From NCBI GenBank assembly GCA_028686135.1, contig JAQUCP010000041.1, positions 1 to 8,471 on the forward strand: 8,471 nucleotides of DNA, in the 5' to 3' direction. This DNA comes from UBA12481 sp012523435 (GTDB lineage: Bacteria > Bacteroidota > Bacteroidia > Bacteroidales > UBA12481). The position numbers and the translations under genes are program-made. A model generated the notes under the pieces. It worked only from the letters and a program-made list of their open reading frames with translations, ran no database searches and was not told where the DNA came from. Below, in pieces: positions 1-6,111 of this stretch (position 1 is its first letter; the number at the start of each line of letters is the position of its first letter).

Positions 1-5
1 TGGGT

Positions 6-653
6 TCAGGAGGATTTCAAGATCAGTGTTCGGAAGACATCCGCCACATCCTCTACCCGGTCAGTCGCCATCTCCATCGTTTCGACAATCTTTTTAGTCT
101 TGATCAGCTCCATCGCATTCGTTTCGTGGTCAAAGAGATCGGATAACAACTCATGGAATACATCATCAGCACGCTTCTCTACTTCACCCATCATCACCAC
201 CGCCTTCAAGACCTTCTTGTTTTTCTTGAGCTTGTTTAAATCCGCAACCGCAGTACGAATCTCTTCGCAACCTTCTAATATCAGCCTGGACAAATCCTTG
301 ATGCGAGCAGGCAACCGGGTCGGCTTGTACAACAAAATCTTCTGACTGGTCGCCGTGATCAAATCAATGATATCATCCATCTTGCTGATGAGCTTGGCAA
401 TATCTTCCCGGTCGAACGGAGTAACAAAGGTTGCCCCCATGGTATCATACACCTGATGTACAATGTCGTCCGCCTGGTGCTCGAGAGACTTAACCTGATT
501 GTAGAGGTCTTTAGGCTCTATTTCGGCTGGATTGCTAAGGAACTCATTAAGCTTATCTGCTGATTCCCAAACTATTGCAATCATTGAGTTAAACATGGGG
601 AAGAAGTTATCCTGCTTAGTGCCGAGGATCTTACCAAGAAAGGTCTTTGCCAT
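6..653 (-). CDS. DUF47 family PhoU-like protein (phosphate transport accessory)
   Basis: This is a cytoplasmic all-helical protein of the DUF47/TIGR00153 family, distant relatives of PhoU. Such proteins usually sit beside a Pit-type phosphate transporter and are thought to control it. From ATG 653 it is 215 residues, the usual family length. The PhoU-like internal duplication is visible: E58-x3-D62-D63 ('EHQADDIVH') recurs as E159-x3-D163-D164 ('EKRADDVFH'), and D93-D94-x2-D97 recurs as E201-D202-x2-D205. These acidic sets match the metal-binding positions of PhoU proteins. A TTG at 674 would add seven residues (MKVKLSK). I prefer ATG 653 because of the family length and because the -7 promoter element at 672-679 overlaps that TTG. 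There is no clear Shine-Dalgarno sequence. The TGA stop is at 8-6, so the expected partner, a pit gene, would lie just beyond the left edge; this is inference. Confidence 0.9.
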   Translation of the reverse strand: MAKTFLGKILGTKQDNFFPMFNSMIAIVWESADKLNEFLSNPAEIEPKDLYNQVKSLEHQADDIVHQVYDTMGATFVTPFDREDIAKLISKMDDIIDLITATSQKILLYKPTRLPARIKDLSRLILEGCEEIRTAVADLNKLKKNKKVLKAVVMMGEVEKRADDVFHELLSDLFDHETNAMELIKTKKIVETMEMATDRVEDVADVFRTLILKSS

Positions 654-654
654 C

Positions 655-675
655 TTTGAAAGTTTAACTTTCAAA
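655..675. repeat. Inverted repeat between promoter and start codon of the DUF47 gene
   Basis: A perfect 9-bp inverted repeat, arms TTTGAAAGT (655-663) and ACTTTCAAA (667-675), is separated by TTA. It ends 1 nt before ATG 653 and overlaps four bases of the -7 element. It could be an operator or a small hairpin in the leader. It is AT-rich, so chance is possible. Confidence 0.45.
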
Positions 676-717
676 AGTAAGGATCAACCCACCGGTTAAT
701 GTTACCTTAGTGTTAAC
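672..717 (-). promoter_or_regulatory. Candidate promoter with tandem Pho-box-like repeats for the DUF47 gene
   Basis: On the minus strand TACTTTTG (679-672) matches the Bacteroidota -7 consensus TAnnTTTG exactly and lies 18 nt before ATG 653. No good -33 TTTG is seen. Instead, the -35 zone holds two adjacent 11-bp direct repeats, which on the plus strand read TTAATGTTACC (696-706) and TTAGTGTTAAC (707-717), 9 of 11 identical. On the transcribed strand this gives TTAACA, 5 nt, GTAACA, resembling the TTAACA-type repeats bound by Bacillus PhoP with an 11-bp period. The position, 16 nt upstream of the -7 element, suits a response regulator replacing the -33 contact. Regulation by phosphate is inference. 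Confidence 0.5.
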
Positions 718-750
718 AATCGGAAATTAGAAAGCTGTTTTTTGACAGGT

Positions 751-1272
751 TTAAGAAATTAGAGTGGCTATACTATCCTTCAGGACATATACCATAACGA
801 CCAGTCCATAAGCCAGTTTCATAAGCGTGCCTGCCACAAACCCAACAAAGGAGCCAATGGCCGAGCGCATCGCATCTTTGTCATTGGTGCCAGCCATCCG
901 CTCTCCAATCAAAGCCCCAATAAAGGGACCCAGCAGGATGCCAAAAAGACCAAATGGCCCGAGCACAATACCGAAAATGGGCAGGACAAAAATGCCGATC
1001 ACTAAACCTATGATGCTACCCCTTACTCCCGCTTTTGTTCCACCAAATTTCTTGGTTCCCCAAATCGGAACGTAATAATCCAATATAGTGATCACTGCAG
1101 CGATGATCCCGGTGATTATCAGAAAATTATCTGAATAGGAAAACTCTTTTGTAAAATGAAGCAGGAGTAGTGCACCAAACCCCAGTGGCGGTCCGGGCAA
1201 CCCGGGAATGATAGCCCCAACAATCCCCACCAATGCCAAAATGATCGCCAGGATAATCAGCAGAACGTCCAT
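751..1272 (-). CDS. DUF456 family integral membrane protein
   Basis: This 173-residue, very hydrophobic protein matches the DUF456 family, whose function is unknown. Likely membrane segments are about residues 3-38, 50-68, 86-104, 106-124 and 138-164. Family-like glycine/proline motifs are GLPGPPLGF (24-32), a basic loop GTKKFGGTKAGVRGS (72-86) and GPFIGALIGE (115-124). Glycine spacing in the third to fifth segments suggests tight helix packing. ATG 1272 is the first start and lies 12 nt after the stop of the upstream phosphodiesterase gene, so the two are probably cotranscribed and perhaps translationally coupled. TAA is at 753-751. It appears complete. The family call is fairly secure; no molecular role should be assigned from this sequence. 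Confidence 0.85.
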   Translation of the reverse strand: MDVLLIILAIILALVGIVGAIIPGLPGPPLGFGALLLLHFTKEFSYSDNFLIITGIIAAVITILDYYVPIWGTKKFGGTKAGVRGSIIGLVIGIFVLPIFGIVLGPFGLFGILLGPFIGALIGERMAGTNDKDAMRSAIGSFVGFVAGTLMKLAYGLVVMVYVLKDSIATLIS

Positions 1273-1284
1273 CGATTGTGTTGA

Positions 1285-2160
1285 TTAATAATCTTGTAGC
1301 TTATCGGGATAATCGGTAATGATTCCATCGACCCCCAACGCTATCAGCTTTTCCATATCTGCCCGCTTGTTGACGGTCCATGGGATGAGGAGCATACCTC
1401 TGGAGTGTGCCTGGCGGACAGTCTTTTTAGTGACGAGCATATGGTAGGGGCTATAAACCTGTGGCGTGAAGCCCAGCTCATCGATATTTTTCTTTAGGCC
1501 TTTCACATTGGAAACCAGGTAGGCGATCCGGATCTCCGGATGCTTTTGATGGAGATATTGGAGAGGCCGGGGATCAAACGACTGAATGTTCATGCGCTGA
1601 TTGATGCCTTTCTCTGTGGTCACAGCCATGACGAGATCCACGATCGTTTTCGGATCGGGATGATAAATATTGTCGCCACTTTCCGAGCATTTAATCTCGA
1701 TATTATAGTTCACCGGAGGCAGGTTGTTTTCCTGGAGATGCTTTTCTACCGCATCAATCATTTCCGAAAAGAGGGGCTTGGTTGCGCTCATCTGCTTCTG
1801 ATCCGGAAAATCAGGATGTGGAATGCTGCCACAATCGAACTGCCGGATCTGCTCGACAGTCATCTGGTAAATATTGTAATCCTTTTGCTTATCCTTAGGA
1901 ATACGTTGACCTGATGGATCCAGGCAAGTGACCCAGTTCATGTAATGCTCATGCGAAATCACCACCTGGCGATCTGCCGAGATAACCACATCCAACTCGA
2001 TGGTATTAGCTCCCAGATCGATAGCCAGGAGAAACGACGGGATGGTGTTTTCCGGCAACAACCCGCGGCAACCCCGGTGCCCTTGGACATCCAAACCCTT
2101 TTGTGCAAAAACAGAAAACCCGGCTAAAACCATTACAAAAAATACGAATACGCGTCTCAT
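1285..2160 (-). CDS. Secreted glycerophosphodiester phosphodiesterase (GDPD, GlpQ/UgpQ-like)
   Basis: This enzyme hydrolyses glycerophosphodiesters, from deacylated phospholipids, to glycerol-3-phosphate and an alcohol. It has 291 residues. A signal peptide spans about 1-19 (basic MRR, hydrophobic core, cleavage after FA), so it should act in the periplasm. The TIM-barrel GDPD signature is present in order: GHRG (27-30, catalytic H28 and R29), PENT (36-39), E55-x-D57 metal ligands, second catalytic H70, NIEIK (153-157, E155 metal ligand), WTVN (261-264) and GVDGIITDYP (276-285). An insert after H70 (about 76-128) and the stretch PYHML near the C-terminus recall GlpQ. The residue after H70 is Glu, where family members usually have Asp. 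It sits 45 nt downstream of the M28 gene with no promoter motif between, and 12 nt upstream of DUF456. The exact substrate headgroup is unknown. Confidence 0.93.
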   Translation of the reverse strand: MRRVFVFFVMVLAGFSVFAQKGLDVQGHRGCRGLLPENTIPSFLLAIDLGANTIELDVVISADRQVVISHEHYMNWVTCLDPSGQRIPKDKQKDYNIYQMTVEQIRQFDCGSIPHPDFPDQKQMSATKPLFSEMIDAVEKHLQENNLPPVNYNIEIKCSESGDNIYHPDPKTIVDLVMAVTTEKGINQRMNIQSFDPRPLQYLHQKHPEIRIAYLVSNVKGLKKNIDELGFTPQVYSPYHMLVTKKTVRQAHSRGMLLIPWTVNKRADMEKLIALGVDGIITDYPDKLQDY

Positions 2161-2205
2161 ATCGATGATCTATCTAATTGTAAATCAGTTTCTTTAACTG
2201 TCCAC

Positions 2206-3495
2206 CTATCTAATCTCCTGTCGCTCCAACTCCTCCGGAATCTTCAGAACGAGTTTAAAAAGATTTGAGTATGCGTAGAAGGGGACTTTATCGTAGGTAT
2301 CACCTGGTTTGTGGATATCTCCGCAGGCACCTTTAGTCAGGAAGAAAATTGCCGGAACCCCCTTCAGGTGAAAAGGCCAATGGTCGCTGTTGGCGCGCCC
2401 TTCACGGTTATCCACACTTTTCATATAACCATGTTCCTCATTGATTTTCATCACCAAAGCAGCTTCACTCGGACGATTCTCGGCGTTAAAAAGAAAGACG
2501 CCATCTTGTCCGGTTGCCACCATATCGAGGTTAATGACCAGCTTGATTTTCTCCAGTGGGAAGAGGGGGTTATTGGCGTACCATGTGGACCCGGTCAGCC
2601 CAATCTCCTCACCACTGAACAACATAAAAGCAACCGAATAGTGAGGCTTTTTACCTTTTGCATAGTGACGGGCCAGATCGAGCACCATAGCTGTTCCGGA
2701 TCCATTATCCTGAGCCGCCTGGTAGTAGTTTCCCTCACCAAAAGAGCCAAAGCCATCGTAATGAGCCGTAAAGACGATAAACTCTTCCGTCTTACCTGGC
2801 AACCAGCCGATCACGTTTTGTGTGGGGTATTTTTCTTGATAATCGGCTTCCACGTCCAGCTCAACGATTTGCAGATTTTCAGGGATAGCCTGACGGGCGA
2901 TCTGGAGATGAGCATAAGGTGTCTGCCAACGCCCAGGAACGGTAACTGGTGCAGTAGAGAGCACATCAATGATGGCTTCTACGCCAAACTGCCGGGCGGC
3001 AAACACTGATTTAACAAACTGATATAGAGGGGGATTTTTTAATCCTACCGTATCAATCAGAACAACTTTCGGTCCGGCAGTCTCCTGCAAAATGGCCAGG
3101 AGCTTATCAGGATTTTTCATCAAAGAAGCATTAACCATCACCGGAGTGAACATTCCTTTTACCGATGCCGAGTATGGGGTCACCACAAAATCCTTACTAA
3201 ACTTCAGCTCTTGACCGTTTAACTTGACCATCAAGCGATTGGTAACATTCACATTCACCGTATAGGGCTGCAGGTACTCCTCTCCAAACGTTTTAACTCC
3301 CAGCTTTTTCATTTCAGAGGCCAGGTAATCTGCTGCGATCCGGTCGCCCTGCTTATAATACCCTCTGCCATGCATCTCCGGAGAACAGAGCTGGTACAAC
3401 ACACGCCGAGCATACTGTTCATCCTGAGCATTTGATATAACATGCTGATTTACAAGTAAAAATAAAATGACTAAAAAACGAAGACTCTTTTTCAT
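2206..3495 (-). CDS. Secreted M28 family zinc metallopeptidase
   Basis: This is a 429-residue di-zinc aminopeptidase-type protein of peptidase family M28. A signal peptide of about 23 residues (MKKSLRF..., cleavage after NA) puts it in the periplasm or outside the cell. Residues 26-225 carry an N-terminal region with a PA-domain-like insert (about 100-215), and the catalytic domain is about 226-425. All expected ligands are visible: H245 (AHYDG), bridging D263 (QDNGSG), catalytic E296 and metal ligand E297 (SGEEIGL), D324 (NLDM) and H395 (GDIHKPGDT). S370-D371-H372 and the NGSG loop also fit the family. It is probably the first gene of a transcript running into GDPD and DUF456. A -7-like element lies 18 nt upstream of ATG 3495. 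Whether it is an aminopeptidase, a carboxypeptidase or glutaminyl-cyclase-like cannot be told; aminopeptidase is most likely. Confidence 0.93.
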   Translation of the reverse strand: MKKSLRFLVILFLLVNQHVISNAQDEQYARRVLYQLCSPEMHGRGYYKQGDRIAADYLASEMKKLGVKTFGEEYLQPYTVNVNVTNRLMVKLNGQELKFSKDFVVTPYSASVKGMFTPVMVNASLMKNPDKLLAILQETAGPKVVLIDTVGLKNPPLYQFVKSVFAARQFGVEAIIDVLSTAPVTVPGRWQTPYAHLQIARQAIPENLQIVELDVEADYQEKYPTQNVIGWLPGKTEEFIVFTAHYDGFGSFGEGNYYQAAQDNGSGTAMVLDLARHYAKGKKPHYSVAFMLFSGEEIGLTGSTWYANNPLFPLEKIKLVINLDMVATGQDGVFLFNAENRPSEAALVMKINEEHGYMKSVDNREGRANSDHWPFHLKGVPAIFFLTKGACGDIHKPGDTYDKVPFYAYSNLFKLVLKIPEELERQEIR

Positions 3496-3513
3496 GATAC
3501 TTTGAAATTTGAG

Positions 3514-3521
3514 TAAAGATA
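3514..3521 (-). promoter_or_regulatory. Candidate -7 element for the M28-GDPD-DUF456 transcript
   Basis: TATCTTTA on the minus strand differs from TAnnTTTG only at the last base and ends 18 nt before ATG 3495. That is the same distance as in the other two candidate promoters here. No convincing -33 TTTG is seen; TTCTGG at 3546-3541 is the nearest match. Confidence 0.4.
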
Positions 3522-3619
3522 GAAATTCCGTTACATAACCCCAGAACGTTGATGCGGTAATCCGCAGCGGGCAATCATCTCAACTGAGGTCAGCAGTTCG
3601 TTAACCACATCGCCCTATC

Positions 3620-3653
3620 TTGTCATCATCTTTCTAACTATTCCCTACCTTCG
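3620..3653 (+). promoter_or_regulatory. Candidate promoter of the GH94 gene
   Basis: TACCTTCG (3646-3653) matches the -7 consensus TAnnTTTG at all but one position. A TTG at 3620-3622 could serve as the -33 element, with a slightly long 23-nt spacer. The -7 element ends 18 nt before ATG 3672, predicting a leader of roughly a dozen nucleotides. Confidence 0.5.
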
Positions 3654-3671
3654 TGATATAAGTTAACCAAC

Positions 3672-6071
3672 ATGAACTACGGACATTTTTCGGCTGATGG
3701 CAAGGAGTATATCATTGAAAATGTGGCTACTCCGCGTCCTTGGATCAATTACATCTATAATAACGAATACTTCTCGACCATCTCGGCCAATGGTGGAGGA
3801 ATCAGCTATCATAAGATTCCGCTGCACGGCAGGATTACCCGTTACCGGATCAATGATGTGCCGGCCGACAGGCCCGGGAAGTACATCTATGTACAGGATC
3901 GTGATAGCGGAGAGATGTGGAGCCTCACTTGGCAGCCGGTTGGAAAACATCTTGAGTGCTACCGGGTAGCTCATGGATTTGGTTATACTCGTGTGGAATC
4001 GGAGATCGAAGGGATCCAGTCGGAACTGCTGTTTTTTGTCCCTCGCGATAGCAACCGGGAAATCTGGAACAGTGTACTAACCAATCAATCAGACCGTAAA
4101 AGAAGATTACTGATCACAGGCTATGTGGAGTTTGCGCTGGGTCATGCCTTGGTTGACCTGATCAATCAGTGCGACGATCAGCACTTTAACCGGGTCTATT
4201 TCGACCGTCAGCAAAACAGTCTCTTTGCCACGAAAACCTATTGGGTGACGGAGTCGCGCGGGACTCAGCAGCAGGAGAACAAAGAGTGGGATCAGTGGGC
4301 CTATTTCACGGTCAACCATCCGATTAAACAATACGAGACCGTACGGGAGGAATTTATCGGGTTTTATCGTAATGAAACCAACCCTATTGCCTTGGAAACA
4401 GGAAAGTTACGTTCCAAGAACACTGATTTCGGCAATGCGATCGGGGCCATCCAGATCGAACTTGACCTCGAACCAGGAGAAGCCCGCGATGTCATTTTTC
4501 AGTTGGGAGTAGTGGGAAAAGATACGGTGAAGGCCCAGAATCCTGCGTCTCCAGCACCATTATGCCCATCTGTCGTTTCACGCTACCGCGACATCCGGGA
4601 AGTGGAGCAGGCTTACATCAAGGTGATGCGTTACTGGGAGGACTATTTCAGCCACACGCGGGTCACTACCCCTGATCTCAACATGAACATCTTCATGAAT
4701 GGCTGGTCGCCCTACCAGGCTAAGGTAGCTTTCGATATCGGGAGGGTGACCAGCTTCTACTATTGGGGGATTGGCCGAGGCTTTGGGTTTAGGGATACTG
4801 CCCAGGACACCATCGCGGTGACTATTAGCTATCCGGATAAAGCAAAGGATCGTATCCAACTGCTGGCCAGACAGATGCGAAGCGACGGAAAAGTATATCA
4901 TCACTTTCATGGTGATGGTCAGGGGGAATATACCCTGCATTGCGATGATCCTCTGTGGTTTATCCTGGCCGTTACGGATTATGTTAAAGAAACTGGCGAC
5001 TTTTCCATTCTGGATGATGTTCAGCCATTCAACGATGGGAATCGGGGCACGATCCTCGATCATCTGATGGCGGTGGTGAACTTTGTCAGAGGGAACCTCG
5101 GGGCTCACGGGCTGCCCATTTTTGGGCGAGGCGACTGGAACGACACGTTAGATTACATTGGCGGAGAAGATGGTGGGGAGAGTGTCTGGGGCGGGATGTT
5201 TTATGTAGCAATGCTGAACCGGCTGATCGAACTGCTCGATCATCTTGGGCGGTTAGATCTGAGTCAGGACGTACAGCAGGTAGCACGGCCGATGGCCGGG
5301 TCGCTCGACCAGAACTGTTGGGATGGAGAATGGTACATCCGCGCATTCGGAGCGAAGGGCCGGCGCATCGGTGCGCGGGATAATAAGTATGGTAAAATAT
5401 TCATTAACACGCAGATATGGGCTGCTCTGGCCGGCCTCGATCCGGAAAGACAAATCCAGGCGCTGGAGAGTGTCAAAACCCATCTCGATAGCCCTGAGGG
5501 ACCGAAAAAATGCACGCCCGCCTATCGGGAGATAGACCCAAACATCGGCCTGGTAACGCGCTGTGTTTGGGGTAAAAAAGAGAATGGAGCGATCTTCGGT
5601 CACCCCACCACCTGGCTGATCCAAGCGGAGTGTCTGCTGGGTCATGGCAACCAAGCCTTCGAATACTATCAGAAAATGCTACCCAACCGGATCGACAGTG
5701 ATACGTTTTTTGCCGAGCCGTATGTCTATTCGCAGTACATCACCAGCAACGAACATGAAACAGCCGGCCGCGCCAGCCACTCCTGGCAGACCGGCACCGC
5801 AGCGTGGATGTACCGTGTCGTGCTCGATCATATCTTCGGCGCGCGGGCGGGATATGAAGGCCTGATTATCGATCCGGTTATCCCATCCGCCTGGAAGGAG
5901 TTCACGTTGGAGCGAGTCTTCAGAGGAACCAGGTACCTGATTTCAGTGAAAAATCCGGATGGTGTTCAGCAGGGAGTCAAGGAAATCAAGGTAAACGGAC
6001 AAGCAATTTCCGGAACAACCATCCCACTAGCCAATACACCAGAATGCCAGGTTGCACTAATCATGGGCTGA
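3672..6071 (+). CDS. GH94 disaccharide phosphorylase (cellobiose/chitobiose phosphorylase-like)
   Basis: This is a cytoplasmic inverting phosphorylase that splits a beta-linked disaccharide with inorganic phosphate, giving a sugar-1-phosphate and a free sugar. It has 799 residues and no signal peptide, close to characterised cellobiose and chitobiose phosphorylases (about 800-820). Domains: N-terminal beta-sandwich about 1-300, helical linker about 305-340, (alpha/alpha)6 barrel about 345-720, C-terminal beta domain about 725-799. Key residues are R369 and D375 (GRGFGFRD), W489 and catalytic acid D491 (GDWND), K636 and H644 (KKENGAIFGH), Q688 (PYVYSQ), and T707-G708 (SWQTGTAAW). Their spacings match the C. 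gilvus cellobiose phosphorylase numbering I recall (R362/D368, W488/D490, K658/H666, Q712, T731/G732). The acceptor loop 626-636 lacks the Glu found in cellobiose phosphorylases and looks more like the chitobiose branch. The enzyme is probably active; its substrate is undecided. No transporter or kinase gene is adjacent. Confidence 0.92.
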   Translation: MNYGHFSADGKEYIIENVATPRPWINYIYNNEYFSTISANGGGISYHKIPLHGRITRYRINDVPADRPGKYIYVQDRDSGEMWSLTWQPVGKHLECYRVAHGFGYTRVESEIEGIQSELLFFVPRDSNREIWNSVLTNQSDRKRRLLITGYVEFALGHALVDLINQCDDQHFNRVYFDRQQNSLFATKTYWVTESRGTQQQENKEWDQWAYFTVNHPIKQYETVREEFIGFYRNETNPIALETGKLRSKNTDFGNAIGAIQIELDLEPGEARDVIFQLGVVGKDTVKAQNPASPAPLCPSVVSRYRDIREVEQAYIKVMRYWEDYFSHTRVTTPDLNMNIFMNGWSPYQAKVAFDIGRVTSFYYWGIGRGFGFRDTAQDTIAVTISYPDKAKDRIQLLARQMRSDGKVYHHFHGDGQGEYTLHCDDPLWFILAVTDYVKETGDFSILDDVQPFNDGNRGTILDHLMAVVNFVRGNLGAHGLPIFGRGDWNDTLDYIGGEDGGESVWGGMFYVAMLNRLIELLDHLGRLDLSQDVQQVARPMAGSLDQNCWDGEWYIRAFGAKGRRIGARDNKYGKIFINTQIWAALAGLDPERQIQALESVKTHLDSPEGPKKCTPAYREIDPNIGLVTRCVWGKKENGAIFGHPTTWLIQAECLLGHGNQAFEYYQKMLPNRIDSDTFFAEPYVYSQYITSNEHETAGRASHSWQTGTAAWMYRVVLDHIFGARAGYEGLIIDPVIPSAWKEFTLERVFRGTRYLISVKNPDGVQQGVKEIKVNGQAISGTTIPLANTPECQVALIMG

Positions 6072-6111
6072 GATTTACGGTGGATTGAAAAAAGGATTGG
6101 ATCATGACTCG

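Larger units (their letters stand above)
3496..3671. other. Divergent intergenic region with short inverted repeats
   Basis: This is a 176-nt control region shared by the leftward M28 gene and the rightward GH94 gene. Besides the two -7-like elements it holds short dyads in the middle: TGCGG/CCGCA with a TAAT loop (3553-3566), CTCA/TGAG within 3579-3588, and AACTG/CAGTT with a 7-nt loop (3582-3598). These could be operator half-sites, but the arms are only 4-5 bp. I see no small gene or RNA here. Confidence 0.45.

Noticed and set aside
672..674. TTG start for the DUF47 gene
   Set aside because: It overlaps the -7 element, would extend the protein beyond the usual family length, and a good ATG follows seven codons later.
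735..748. CTGT...ACAG hairpin downstream of the DUF456 stop as a terminator
   Set aside because: The stem is only 4 bp, and on the minus strand no T-run follows it. The A/T run is in the loop.
2311..3009. Plus-strand open frame of 232 codons
   Set aside because: It lies wholly antisense to the M28 catalytic region, whose motifs are all intact. It has no recognisable domain and no promoter or start context, so it is a shadow frame.
4578..5108. Minus-strand open frame of 176 codons inside the GH94 gene
   Set aside because: It is antisense to the conserved catalytic barrel, has no domain, and several other frames overlap the same stretch. It is a by-product of GH94 codon use.
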